From the NCBI RefSeq assembly GCF_029087225.1, contig NZ_JARFJD010000020.1, positions 1-64,000 of the forward strand: a stretch of DNA of 64,000 nt, in the 5' to 3' direction. Each line of letters begins with the position of its first letter. Positions within the stretch are counted from its first letter, which is position 1. Both the position numbers and the translations under genes were made by a program. Origin of the DNA: Limnobacter olei. Its GTDB lineage: Bacteria > Pseudomonadota > Gammaproteobacteria > Burkholderiales > Burkholderiaceae_B. Positions 1-8,258 of the stretch are shown here, piece after piece. Under the pieces are notes generated by a model that was not told where the DNA came from, searched no databases, and saw nothing but the letters and a program-made list of their open reading frames with translations.

Positions 1-1334
1 AGTTTGGCCAGAATATGCACCTCGCATTGCAAGGCGAACAAATCAGTGCACAAATTGGACTTGCCGCTGCAGCCTTTCCTGCATGGTCATCGAAATCATT
101 TGCCGAACGCGGCAAAGTGCTTCATGCCGTGGCAGCTCAACTGCGTAAACACAAAACCAAGTTGGCCGAATTGATGGCACTCGAAATGGGCAAACCTGTG
201 AAGGAAGGAGGCCCTGAAGTTGAAAAAGCCGCCACATGTTGCGAATACTATGCCGAACATGCCAGCAAGCATTTGGCCGATGAATGGATCGCATCCGATG
301 CATCAGAAAGCTACGTGAAATACCAGCCATTGGGCACCTTGTTGGGCATATTGCCCTGGAATGCGCCAGCGTGGCTGGCCTTTCGTTACCTGGCCCCAGC
401 GCTGATGGCTGGCAACACCTGCGTGATGAAGCACGACCCGAATGTGCCGGCCACCGCACAGGCCTTGGCCGACCTGTTCAAAGAGGCCGGTGCCCCTGCT
501 GGAGTGGTGGTGAACCTGCCACTGCGCACCGAACATGTGGAACAAGCCATTCGAGATCCCCGGATCATGGCTGTCAGCTTCACGGGTTCCAGCGCGGCGG
601 GCAGAAAAGTGGCCGCCACAGCGGCTTCCGAACTGAAACCCGCAGTCCTTGAATTGGGCGGTTCCGACCCCTGCATTGTGCTGGCAGATGCCGATCTTGA
701 ACGCGCGGCCGATGTGGTGGTGTTGTCACCCATCATCAATGCCGGCCAAAGCTGTATTGCAGCCAAACGCATATTGATTGAGTCGAAGGTTTATGAAGAA
801 TTCACGACCTTGCTCAAGGTGCGGCTGGCCAAACTGAAATTGGGCGATCCACAGGATCCCAACACCGACATTGGTCCCATCGCACGTAAAGACCTGCGCG
901 ACAATCTTCACCGCCAAGTGCTGCAAACCATTGAGCAAGGGGCAAAGTGCCTGCTGGGCGGCCAGCTTCCGGATGCGCCGGGCTACCACTACCCCCCTAC
1001 CTTATTGGCCGATGTGAAGCCCGGCATGTGCGCGTTTGAAGAGGAAACCTTCGGGCCTGTCATGGCGGTTATGCCAATAGAAAATATTGATGAAGCGCTG
1101 AACGTGGCGAACAACACAAACTATGGTTTGGGATCTAGTATATGGACTGCCAGCACCAGCAAGGCCATGCGTGCAGTCAATGAACTGCAGGCCGGCCAGG
1201 TGGCGGTGAATGGAATTGTTAAAACAGACCCTCGGTTGCCCAGTGGTGGCATCAAGCAATCGGGTTATGGCCGCGAGCTTGGGCCACACGGCATTCGCGA
1301 GTTTGTTAACGCCAAGCAGGTTTGGATCAAATAG
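1..1334 (+). CDS. NAD(P)-dependent aldehyde dehydrogenase, succinate-semialdehyde type (5' end outside window)
   Basis: Oxidises an aldehyde, most likely succinate semialdehyde, to the acid with NAD(P)+. The reading frame is open through base 1, and the first ATG at 15 lies inside the domain, so the true start is upstream of the window. Visible family marks are the LELGGSDPCIV segment with the general-base Glu, the GQSCIAAKR active-site loop with the nucleophilic Cys, and EEETFGPV near the C terminus. About 440 residues are present against a usual 455-480, so only about 20-40 are missing. Substrate specificity cannot be fixed from sequence alone. The EthD-like gene follows 24 bases later on the same strand and may be cotranscribed. 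Confidence 0.9.
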   Translation, partial: FGQNMHLALQGEQISAQIGLAAAAFPAWSSKSFAERGKVLHAVAAQLRKHKTKLAELMALEMGKPVKEGGPEVEKAATCCEYYAEHASKHLADEWIASDASESYVKYQPLGTLLGILPWNAPAWLAFRYLAPALMAGNTCVMKHDPNVPATAQALADLFKEAGAPAGVVVNLPLRTEHVEQAIRDPRIMAVSFTGSSAAGRKVAATAASELKPAVLELGGSDPCIVLADADLERAADVVVLSPIINAGQSCIAAKRILIESKVYEEFTTLLKVRLAKLKLGDPQDPNTDIGPIARKDLRDNLHRQVLQTIEQGAKCLLGGQLPDAPGYHYPPTLLADVKPGMCAFEEETFGPVMAVMPIENIDEALNVANNTNYGLGSSIWTASTSKAMRAVNELQAGQVAVNGIVKTDPRLPSGGIKQSGYGRELGPHGIREFVNAKQVWIK

Positions 1335-1358
1335 AGGCAGTCGAGGAGACAAATTACT

Positions 1359-1676
1359 ATGATTAAAGTCAGTGTGATGTACCCCAATGCGCAAGGTGTC
1401 AGCTTTGACCATGATTACTACAAAACCACGCACATGCCGCTGGTAAAAAGCAAAATGGGCAAAGCCTTGCACCACTACACAGTCGACAAAGGGCTGGCTG
1501 GCGGCGCAGGCGATGCGCCAGCGTTTGTGGCCATGGGCCATTTGCTGGTGGATTCCGTTGAAGCTTTTCAGGCCGCATTTGGCCCGCATGCGCAGGAAAT
1601 CATGGCAGACATTCCCAACTACACCAATGCCAGCCCGGTGATTTTGATCAGTGAAGTCACGGTAGAAAAAGGCTAA
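1359..1676 (+). CDS. EthD-like family protein (dimeric alpha/beta barrel)
   Basis: A 105-residue protein beginning [13 protein letters not shown] with the [12 protein letters not shown] segment typical of the EthD family, small ferredoxin-fold proteins that form dimeric barrels. EthD itself is needed for alkyl-ether degradation, but most relatives have no known role. A strong ribosome site (GAGGAG) precedes the ATG. It lies directly downstream of the aldehyde dehydrogenase and converges on the UPF0178 gene, overlapping it by four bases. A small inverted repeat, AAAGGCT/AGCCTTT, covers both stop codons and could act as a weak two-way terminator. Confidence 0.85.
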   Translation: MIKVSVMYPNAQGVSFDHDYYKTTHMPLVKSKMGKALHHYTVDKGLAGGAGDAPAFVAMGHLLVDSVEAFQAAFGPHAQEIMADIPNYTNASPVILISEVTVEKG

Positions 1677-2128
1677 ACAGCCTTTGGAAACTTCGCGATG
1701 ATTCGGTCAAATTGACTGGCGAAAGTTTTTCGGTCCGCTTGGCTGTAGGCGGGCGGACCGCCTGTATCGATGCCGCTTGCCCGCATGGTGTCCATGAAGT
1801 CGCGCATGGTATGAAGGGCTTTGATGTTCTCAGCGGTGAACATTTCCCCACGCGGGCTTAACACCTGCGCACCTTTGTCCACCAACTGGGCCGCCAGGGG
1901 GATGTCGCTGGTAATCACCAGATTCCCGGCTTCAACGCGGCGTACAATTTCATCATCAGCCTCATCAAAACCACGCGGCACCTGCAACAGCTTGATGAAT
2001 TTAGAGGGCGGCGTACGAATGTATTGGTTGGCCACCAAAGTGGTTTCAATGCCAGTTCGGTCAGCCGCACGAAAAATGATTTCCTTCACTGCCACCGGGC
2101 AAGCGTCGGCATCGACCCAGATTTTCAT
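1673..2128 (-). CDS. yaiI: YaiI/YqxD family protein (UPF0178, DUF188)
   Basis: A 151-residue conserved protein starting [17 protein letters not shown]. The WVDADACPV motif and the later [21 protein letters not shown] segment define UPF0178, which has a PIN-like fold with clustered acidic residues; its activity is unknown. I chose the ATG at 2128 because the family always begins M-[KR]-I-W-V-D-A-D. An in-frame ATG at 2146 would add six residues and neither has a clear ribosome site. The gene lies immediately downstream of brnA with the reading frames touching, so it may be cotranscribed with the toxin-antitoxin pair. Confidence 0.9.
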   Translation of the reverse strand: MKIWVDADACPVAVKEIIFRAADRTGIETTLVANQYIRTPPSKFIKLLQVPRGFDEADDEIVRRVEAGNLVITSDIPLAAQLVDKGAQVLSPRGEMFTAENIKALHTMRDFMDTMRASGIDTGGPPAYSQADRKTFASQFDRIIAKFPKAV

Positions 2129-2358
2129 TGTGTTGACGAATCCCATGAAATTTCAATTTTTCGGTGCTGAAGAACACAATCACGTAGATATAGATTGATC
2201 AAGCTTTGATAGGGAACACCCGCGTCCTCAGCCATCGACTTGAAGTACTCGATAACGTCTTCGCTTAGCCGCATGGTTACCGGCTTTTTAAGCTTTCCAG
2301 CGTAAGGATTTTTTCTCACCTTCATCTTTGAGAGATCAAATTCTTTCTTCATCGTCAA
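2125..2358 (-). CDS. brnA: BrnA family antitoxin
   Basis: A 77-residue protein with a basic N terminus ([19 protein letters not shown]) followed by a ribbon-helix-helix-like stretch, [30 protein letters not shown]. This matches BrnA, the DNA-binding antitoxin of type II BrnT/BrnA modules, which neutralises BrnT and represses the operon. Its ATG overlaps the brnT stop codon (ATGA), so the order is toxin then antitoxin, as usual for this family. A second in-frame ATG lies two codons downstream. The 3' end overlaps the start of the UPF0178 gene. Confidence 0.85.
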   Translation of the reverse strand: MTMKKEFDLSKMKVRKNPYAGKLKKPVTMRLSEDVIEYFKSMAEDAGVPYQSLINLYLRDCVLQHRKIEISWDSSTQ

Positions 2359-2636
2359 ATTCCCGAATAAAACCTGGCTTCATTTTTAGTTGCTTTACGC
2401 GCGGAAATGATCCGCACCGAATTACCTTGCTGTCTTTCGCAATGACAAACCATCAGCAGTCTGCGCTGATCGCTTAAGCCCAATAAAATAAAACGCTCCT
2501 CGTCCTCTGAATGCTCATCATCAAAAAACTGGAGCGCAAATTCGTCATAGAACACAGATTGAGCCTCATCGAAAGACACTCCGTGCTTTCTCCTGTTTGA
2601 AATTGCCTTTAAAGGATCCCATTCAAATTTAATCAT
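2355..2636 (-). CDS. brnT: BrnT family toxin (ribonuclease)
   Basis: A 93-residue protein opening MIKFEWDPLKAISNRRKHGVSFDEAQ, the signature of BrnT, a RelE-fold mRNA-cleaving toxin. The C-terminal RIISARKATKNEARFY is also characteristic and contributes basic active-site residues in characterised members. The length is typical (about 90). It is first in the brnT-brnA operon, overlapping brnA by four bases. The upstream region is AT-rich and holds a short palindrome that could be the autoregulatory operator. The protein looks intact, with no sign of decay. Confidence 0.9.
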   Translation of the reverse strand: MIKFEWDPLKAISNRRKHGVSFDEAQSVFYDEFALQFFDDEHSEDEERFILLGLSDQRRLLMVCHCERQQGNSVRIISARKATKNEARFYSGI

Positions 2637-2660
2637 AAATACAATGTATGTACAAATATT
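2637..2660 (-). promoter_or_regulatory. Candidate brnTA promoter/operator palindrome
   Basis: The bases just upstream of brnT contain the palindrome TACAATGTA (2640-2648) followed by TGTACA in AT-rich DNA. BrnA-type antitoxins bind inverted repeats overlapping their own promoter, so this is a reasonable operator candidate. It is short and unverified. Confidence 0.35.
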
Positions 2661-2826
2661 AATTAAAATTCACTTTATTCGATAATTGTTGGAGGGTAGA
2701 AAGCCTGGATATCGAGGTATCACCCATGCGACCCTTTTCTCATAAACCTAGGGATGATCCGAAGCGCAATACCGGTTCTATTCCGATACAGTTCAATCAA
2801 GAACTAAAACTTTTCAGGTGGTAAAT

Positions 2827-3690
2827 ATGGGTTTCAAAGTCGCGTTTTTGGGTTTGGGTGTAATGGGATACCCCATGGCAGGTCATTTGGCCAAAGCAGG
2901 CCACGAGGTGACGGTGTACAACCGCAGTTCGGCCAAGGCCGAGAAATGGGTCGCGCAGCACGGCGGCAAAATGGCCACAACACCTGAAAAAGCCGCGACA
3001 GGCCAGGACTTTGTTTTCGCCTGTGTGGGCAACGACGATGACTTGCGCCAAATTTGCACGGGCATCAATGGCGCTTTCCACGGCATGAAGCCCGGTGCGG
3101 TGTTCATCGACCACACCACGGCCAGCGCGAAAATTGCACGCGAACTGTTTGAACATGCGAAAGACGCAGGTTTTGGTTTCATCGATGCGCCAGTGTCTGG
3201 TGGCCAGGCTGGAGCAGAAAATGGCCAGTTGACTGTAATGTGCGGAGGAACTCACGCCGACTTCGAACAGTCCAAGAATGTAATTGCCGCATTCGCCAAA
3301 GCCGTGACTTTGATGGGTGAATCCGGCAGTGGTCAGCTGACAAAAATGGTGAACCAGGTGTGTATCGCCGGTTTGTTGCAAGGCTTGGCCGAAGCGCTGA
3401 AGTTCGGCATGAACGCCGGGCTGGATGTGAACAAGGCGCTGGAAGTGATAGGCAAGGGCGCCGCCCAAAGCTGGCAAATGGACAACCGTGGCAAAACCAT
3501 GGTGGAGGGCAAATTCGATTTTGGTTTCGCAGTGGACTGGATGCGCAAAGACCTGAGCCTGGTGCTTGAAGAAGCACGCCGCAATGGTTCGCAGCTGCCA
3601 GTGACCGCATTGGTTGATCAGTTCTACGCTGAAGTTCAAGGCATGGGCGGTCAGCGTTGGGACACTTCCAGCCTTATCAAACGTTTGTAA
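2827..3690 (+). CDS. NAD(P)-dependent beta-hydroxyacid dehydrogenase (3-hydroxyisobutyrate dehydrogenase family)
   Basis: A 287-residue two-domain dehydrogenase. The N-terminal Rossmann motif is FLGLGVMGYPMAGHL. The substrate-binding signature DAPVSGGQAGAENGQL is present, and the catalytic Lys lies in GSGQLTKMVNQ. The family acts on 3-hydroxyisobutyrate, tartronate semialdehyde or succinic-semialdehyde-like substrates; the exact one cannot be told here. The start is set at the ATG at 2827 because AGGTGG sits five bases upstream; a GTG at 2818 would overlap that ribosome site. An exporter gene follows. Confidence 0.9.
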   Translation: MGFKVAFLGLGVMGYPMAGHLAKAGHEVTVYNRSSAKAEKWVAQHGGKMATTPEKAATGQDFVFACVGNDDDLRQICTGINGAFHGMKPGAVFIDHTTASAKIARELFEHAKDAGFGFIDAPVSGGQAGAENGQLTVMCGGTHADFEQSKNVIAAFAKAVTLMGESGSGQLTKMVNQVCIAGLLQGLAEALKFGMNAGLDVNKALEVIGKGAAQSWQMDNRGKTMVEGKFDFGFAVDWMRKDLSLVLEEARRNGSQLPVTALVDQFYAEVQGMGGQRWDTSSLIKRL

Positions 3691-3706
3691 ACGCGCGCGG
3701 AAAGCT

Positions 3707-4648
3707 TTGAGCCGAACGCGCGCTTTACTGGAACGATCACCCACGACTTGGGGCGTGGGTTTGGCGCTCTTGGGCGCCGTCTTTTTTTCCGGCAAGGCCA
3801 TTGTGGTGAAACTTGCATATGCCTACCCTGTCGATGCATCGACTCTGCTGGCCATGCGCATGCTGTTGTCGCTTCCGCTGTTTTTGGGCGCACTCATATT
3901 CACCGTGCTGCGAGAAAAAAATGCTGTGAAAATGACGACCAAAGACTATGGCTTGATTGCGCTGGCAGGTTTCTTAGGCTACTACCTGGCCAGTCTGTTC
4001 GATTTCATGGGATTGCAATACATCACCGCCGGGCTTGAACGACTGATACTGTTCACCTATCCGTCCATCGTGCTGTTGATCGCCGGTTTGATCAAACACC
4101 AGTGGCCTCAGCCCTGGCAAGTCATGTGTATGGTGCTCAGCTACGTAGGGTTGGCTGTCGTGTATGGCCATGAAACCGTGCTGGTGGGCGATAACACGGC
4201 GCTTGGTGTGCTGTTGGTGTTTATGTCCGCAGTTTGCTATGCCAGTTATTTGATTGTCGGTGAAAGGTTGCTAAAGCGCTTGGGTACCATACGGGTTACA
4301 GCCATGGCTACGCTGGTCTCGGCCGCCGCCATACTGCTACAAATCAATATTCAGCAGCCTTTAAGCATCATTGTTGAGCAGCCCTTGCCTGTATGGGGTT
4401 GGTCACTGGTGAATGCCGTATTTTGCACGTTTGTGCCCGTGTTTGCTGTGATGACTGCAATCAGCTTGATCGGCGCACCCCGTGTGTCGCAAATGGGCAT
4501 GATTGGTCCAATCGCCACCATGGCCTTAGGCACCTGGATTTTAAATGAACCATTTACAGTTTGGCATGCTGTGGGGACCGCATTCGTAATCACTGGTGTA
4601 GCCCTGCTCAGCATAAAAAAAGAAGCAAAAGAAGGAGTAATCACATGA
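3707..4648 (+). CDS. EamA/DMT family transporter
   Basis: A membrane protein of about 313 residues with ten hydrophobic segments arranged as two EamA repeats, starting with TTWGVGLALLGAVFFSGKAIVVKLAY. The drug/metabolite transporter superfamily exports amino acids, metabolites or drugs; the substrate is unknown. The start is uncertain. The open frame runs back into the previous gene, but that part is out-of-frame sequence. I place the start at TTG 3707, preceded by GGAAAG with tight spacing. An inverted repeat of GCGCGC arms (about 3693-3723) surrounds this start and could fold into a hairpin. The 3' end overlaps the next gene (ATGA). Confidence 0.75.
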   Translation: MSRTRALLERSPTTWGVGLALLGAVFFSGKAIVVKLAYAYPVDASTLLAMRMLLSLPLFLGALIFTVLREKNAVKMTTKDYGLIALAGFLGYYLASLFDFMGLQYITAGLERLILFTYPSIVLLIAGLIKHQWPQPWQVMCMVLSYVGLAVVYGHETVLVGDNTALGVLLVFMSAVCYASYLIVGERLLKRLGTIRVTAMATLVSAAAILLQINIQQPLSIIVEQPLPVWGWSLVNAVFCTFVPVFAVMTAISLIGAPRVSQMGMIGPIATMALGTWILNEPFTVWHAVGTAFVITGVALLSIKKEAKEGVIT

Positions 4649-5631
4649 CTGCAACACCCGGAAAAATTGTTCGTATGTACAGCACCGGCGCACCTGAGGT
4701 GCTGAAGATCGAGGATATGGAAATCGGCCCGCCCATGCCTGGAGAAGTCCAGGTTCAGCACAAAGCGATCGGTTTGAACTTCATCGAAGTGTACTGGCGC
4801 AGCGGAGTTTACCCCTTGCCTTTGCCAACCTGCATCGGAAACGAAGGCGCGGGAGTCGTTCTGGCTGTGGGTGAAGGCGTAAACGACTTCAAACCGGGGG
4901 ACCGCGTTGCGTACGGTTCCGGACCGATTGGTTCTTACAGCACAGTGCGCAACATGCCCGCCCATCCCCTCGTGAAAATCCCCGATGCGATTGATTTTGA
5001 GACCGCCGCGGCGATGATGCTCAAAGGTCTTACAGCCCAATATCTGTTGCGTCGTGTTTATAAAGTACAAGCCGGTGAAACCATTTTGTTCCATGCAGCA
5101 GCTGGCGGCGTCGGTACGATTGCCACGCAATGGGCAAAATCACTGGGAGTACGGGTAATTGGTACGGTGTCCACGCGTGAAAAAGCAGAGTTGGCACGCG
5201 CCAACGGCTGCGCCGAAGTCATTATTACCAGCGAAGAAAACGTGGTTAAACGCGTGAAAGAATTGACAGATGGCAAAGGTGTACCGGTGGTATACGACAG
5301 TGTAGGAAAAGCAACGTTTGTTGATTCCCTGGATTGCTTGAAGCCCCGTGGCATGATGGTCAGCTTTGGCAACGCCAGCGGCAAGGTGGACCCTGTACCG
5401 CTACAGTGGCTAGTCGAAAGAGGCTCACTGGTGTTGACTCGCCCATCGGTTGCCGCCTTTACCGTGGACAAAGCCGAAATGCTAGAAAGTGCCGCCGAGA
5501 TGTTTGGCGTGGTTGCCAGTGGCGCGGTGAAAATTCAAATCAACCAACGCTTTGCGCTGGCTGATGTGGTGAAGGCCCACACCGAGCTTGAGAACAGACG
5601 CACGACAGGTTGTACGGTGCTGATTCCTTGA
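4645..5631 (+). CDS. NADPH:quinone oxidoreductase family protein (zinc-independent MDR)
   Basis: A 328-residue medium-chain dehydrogenase/reductase beginning MTATPGKIVRMYSTGAPEVLK, as quinone oxidoreductases do. The GroES-like N-terminal part contains GLNFIEVYWRSGVYPLPLP. The nucleotide-binding site is AAAGGVGTIATQWAKSLG. Structural zinc ligands are absent, consistent with the QOR branch, which reduces quinones or other enones with NADPH. The ATG has the ribosome site GAAGGAG and overlaps the transporter stop codon, implying translational coupling. The open frame upstream of 4645 belongs to the other gene. Confidence 0.92.
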   Translation: MTATPGKIVRMYSTGAPEVLKIEDMEIGPPMPGEVQVQHKAIGLNFIEVYWRSGVYPLPLPTCIGNEGAGVVLAVGEGVNDFKPGDRVAYGSGPIGSYSTVRNMPAHPLVKIPDAIDFETAAAMMLKGLTAQYLLRRVYKVQAGETILFHAAAGGVGTIATQWAKSLGVRVIGTVSTREKAELARANGCAEVIITSEENVVKRVKELTDGKGVPVVYDSVGKATFVDSLDCLKPRGMMVSFGNASGKVDPVPLQWLVERGSLVLTRPSVAAFTVDKAEMLESAAEMFGVVASGAVKIQINQRFALADVVKAHTELENRRTTGCTVLIP

Positions 5632-5787
5632 CGCGCTGAGTGTTACATGCCCGATAGGCTTGGGTTCCGATTGGGCACTGAACACAGCTGTGAGTTGCGA
5701 GGCGATGGCAAAACGCTGCACGGGAGTGCGGGGAGCAGAACTTGCAATGGGTCGCACGTGACCATTCAGGTTTAGCTCCCAAGTCAC

Positions 5788-6834
5788 CTACAGCGCCACA
5801 TGCCCTGTCTGCTGCGCTGGCTGCAGTGTTGCATCTTTACTTGAAGATGCATTGCGTGAATTGGCGGTTTTCACTGTGTAGATTTTCAGCTGAACACCAT
5901 GTTGCTGCTCTGCCTCCCGCACCCGATCAATGAAATGGCGCGACACCACCTGCCCCTTGGACAACCACATAAACCCGTCTGGCCCCTCAAAATCACGGGC
6001 CAACACCAAACCCTCGTACAAGTCCTCGCCATGTAAAATTTTCTCGTTGGCTTTTTCCGCGGCCTTCAGTTTCACAAGAGCCGTAGGTAACACAGCAATC
6101 ACCTTGGGGTCATAACGCTTGCCAGCAGCACCCACCAAAAAAGCCTGGGCCTGCAGCTCATCAAAAGCCTTGGACGCCAGCCAGCCTTGTTGCAACTCGT
6201 CGTAATCTTCAGCCACCGCGAGAATTCTCGCACCCAACGGAATACCATCACCCTCCAGCCCATCGGGAAAGCCCTGACCATCGTAACGCTCATGGTGGTG
6301 TCGAATAATCTCGGACACATGCACCATTTCCGATACACCATGAAAAGCCGCTTGCGCCTTCATAGGATGCTTCATCAAGGCCACGCGCGCATCACCCTTC
6401 AACTCCACCACTGGCTTGAACAGTGTGTCGTCACTCAAACCCAGCTTGCCAATGTCATGCAACAGCGCGGCCACATAGATATCCTGCAAAGCCGACTCGC
6501 TGGCATGAAGTTCCTTGGCGATCAAACGCGCCAATTCTGCAACCCGCAAACCATGTGCAGCCAGTTGCGGCGAACGCAACTCCATCAAGTTGGAAAACGA
6601 CTTCACCGCAGCCAGGTACTGCATTCGCATCTCGCGCTGAATTTGCTCCAGCATCAGTTGCATCTGGTGGGTTTCAGCACGCTGAGACTCAAGCTGCTGA
6701 CTCAAGCTTGAGTTTGCACCCTGCAAACTTTCAACTTCCTTGCTTAACTTGTCAGCATTGCCTTGGAACTCCGCCAACTGGCGCTCTAGTTCCTTGATCA
6801 ACTGCTTGTCATCGGCGGCTTGTTCAACAGACAT
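5788..6834 (-). CDS. HD-GYP domain phosphodiesterase with N-terminal coiled coil
   Basis: A 348-residue cytosolic protein. Residues about 10-80 are a heptad-rich coiled coil. An HD-GYP domain follows with AALLHDIGKLGL (HD pair), MKHP and HHERYDGQGFPDGL. HD-GYP enzymes hydrolyse cyclic di-GMP; the canonical GYP triplet reads GFP here, a tolerated variant. There is no receiver domain, unlike the RpfG type, so the coiled coil probably mediates oligomerisation or partner binding. A further 100 residues after the domain resemble nothing I can name. The start at 6834 has AAGGGA at suitable spacing; an in-frame ATG at 6864 sits too close to its GAGGAG. Confidence 0.85.
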   Translation of the reverse strand: MSVEQAADDKQLIKELERQLAEFQGNADKLSKEVESLQGANSSLSQQLESQRAETHQMQLMLEQIQREMRMQYLAAVKSFSNLMELRSPQLAAHGLRVAELARLIAKELHASESALQDIYVAALLHDIGKLGLSDDTLFKPVVELKGDARVALMKHPMKAQAAFHGVSEMVHVSEIIRHHHERYDGQGFPDGLEGDGIPLGARILAVAEDYDELQQGWLASKAFDELQAQAFLVGAAGKRYDPKVIAVLPTALVKLKAAEKANEKILHGEDLYEGLVLARDFEGPDGFMWLSKGQVVSRHFIDRVREAEQQHGVQLKIYTVKTANSRNASSSKDATLQPAQQTGHVAL

Positions 6835-7048
6835 GGTGCGGGTTCCCTTGCGAATGCGGCGCATTCTCCTCGAATGGAATAACGGCAGGCTTTTCAGGAA
6901 TCTGAAACACTTTACCCCTCCAAAGGGGGGTAGTATTTATCGAATCGGAAACACAGGGCACGCAACTTAAGTTTTGGCTTGAGAGCCACAACCCGGTGTA
7001 TATTCAAATGTGGGAAAGAACCACAGCGAAACGACCTCAAATCAATTC

Positions 7049-7435
7049 ATGAATAAACGCGCACTTGTTTACCTCGGCCTGACCAGCGCCACGCTGGCCG
7101 GGGCTTACCTTTACGTTCAAACATTGCCCACCGAAAATGCACTTGCCCCGGCTGCACAAGAGGATGTCGCGCGGTCGCTGGAGTCCTTGTCCATCGTCGA
7201 CGGCAACCTGACCACGGGTTCCTACAGTGCAACAGTTCGTCAAGGGCAGCGTGTTCAGTTTTTGGTTCACAGCAATCAAACCGATTCACTGATTGTTGAA
7301 GGGCTGGATGCACGCGTGCCACTTCCAGGCAATCAAACCACATTGGTTAGTATTGCGGCCAATGCGCCGGGCACACACGCCATCGAACTTGATGTTTCTG
7401 GCACCACCATCGGCAGCATCGAAGTCACGCCATGA
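7049..7435 (+). CDS. Membrane-anchored or secreted cupredoxin-like small protein
   Basis: A 128-residue protein beginning MNKRALVYLGLTSATLAGAYLYVQT, a signal-anchor or uncleaved signal sequence. A beta-rich domain follows (GSYSATVRQGQRVQFLVHSNQTDSLIVEGLDARVPLPGNQTTLVSI), resembling cupredoxin-fold proteins, but no Cys-His-Met copper ligands are visible. A GTG at 7010 would add 13 polar residues ahead of the hydrophobic segment, so the ATG at 7049 is preferred; neither has a good ribosome site. It overlaps the TauE/SafE transporter gene by four bases (ATGA). The two are probably coupled, suggesting an envelope role related to transport or metal handling. Confidence 0.65.
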   Translation: MNKRALVYLGLTSATLAGAYLYVQTLPTENALAPAAQEDVARSLESLSIVDGNLTTGSYSATVRQGQRVQFLVHSNQTDSLIVEGLDARVPLPGNQTTLVSIAANAPGTHAIELDVSGTTIGSIEVTP

Positions 7436-8163
7436 CTTTGGTGTTGCTGCTCAGCCTTGCAGCATTCATCACCTCCAGCATCACGGCTGCCACTGGAATT
7501 GGTGGTGGCGTGGTGTTGCTGGCACTGATGGCGCAACTGGTACCGCCCGCCATACTGATTCCACTGCACGGCGCAGCCCAACTCATGTCCAACACCAACC
7601 GTGTGTTGGTGCAACGCAAATTCATCAATTGGGCCTATATCAGGCCCTTCCTGCTGGGTTCCGTTGTTGGCGGGGCATTGATCACACCGCTGGCTCTGTA
7701 TGTGCCGGTGCCCGTGGGGCAGGTGTTGTTGGGCCTGTTCATTGTGCTGGCCACCTGGAAAAGTGCATGGTTGCGCCTTGCACACTGGCCGCCCGCAGCT
7801 TCGGGTGGAATTACCACCGGGCTTAGCCTGGTGCTGGGTGCCACCGGCCCACTGGTGATGTCGGTGCTGCCTAAATCTGCCTGGGAAAGGCAAGTGGTGG
7901 TGGGCACACATGGCATGGCCATGGTGATTCAACATGGCATCAAGGTAATTGCATTTTCCAGCCTGAACGTGAGCCTGGTGGCGTACTGGCCCCTGTTGTT
8001 GGGCATTGGCCTTGCAACACTGGCGGGCAACCTGATGGGTGCCAGGTTGCTTACACGCGTGCCCGAGGAAAAATTCACGCTCATCCTGAATTGGCTGCTG
8101 ACCGCATTGGCCCTTCGTTTGGTCTACCAAGGCATCAGCGCGATTCTAACAGCTGGCAACTAA
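7432..8163 (+). CDS. TauE/SafE (TSUP) family permease
   Basis: A 243-residue polytopic membrane protein with about seven or eight hydrophobic segments. The glycine-rich [22 protein letters not shown] near the N terminus and the matching [15 protein letters not shown] segment in the second half are the paired motifs of the TSUP (sulfite/anion exporter) family. Substrates in this family include sulfite, sulfoacetate and other small anions; none can be assigned here. The start codon overlaps the preceding cupredoxin-like gene (ATGA). A methyl-accepting chemotaxis gene follows about 95 bases later on the same strand with its own ribosome site. Confidence 0.88.
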   Translation: MTLVLLLSLAAFITSSITAATGIGGGVVLLALMAQLVPPAILIPLHGAAQLMSNTNRVLVQRKFINWAYIRPFLLGSVVGGALITPLALYVPVPVGQVLLGLFIVLATWKSAWLRLAHWPPAASGGITTGLSLVLGATGPLVMSVLPKSAWERQVVVGTHGMAMVIQHGIKVIAFSSLNVSLVAYWPLLLGIGLATLAGNLMGARLLTRVPEEKFTLILNWLLTALALRLVYQGISAILTAGN

Positions 8164-8258
8164 CCATTTCGGGTTCCCATTCAACAGGGATACCAAGCGG
8201 TCAATTGTGTTCCACACTCAAAGCTGAACACAATTCACACGCCACTGAAGGTTGCCCC

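Noticed and set aside
3690-3725. GCGCGC inverted repeat after the dehydrogenase considered as a terminator
   Set aside because: No T run follows, and the arms overlap the likely start of the exporter gene, which is close enough to be cotranscribed.
2797-3801. 334-codon open frame on the - strand opposite the beta-hydroxyacid dehydrogenase gene
   Set aside because: It is the antisense shadow of a clear dehydrogenase; the translation shows no known motif and is rich in His/Cys/Phe, as shadow frames are.
6905-6930. CCCCT/AGGGG repeat between the HD-GYP and cupredoxin-like genes
   Set aside because: Short, no T run and no known operator; probably chance.
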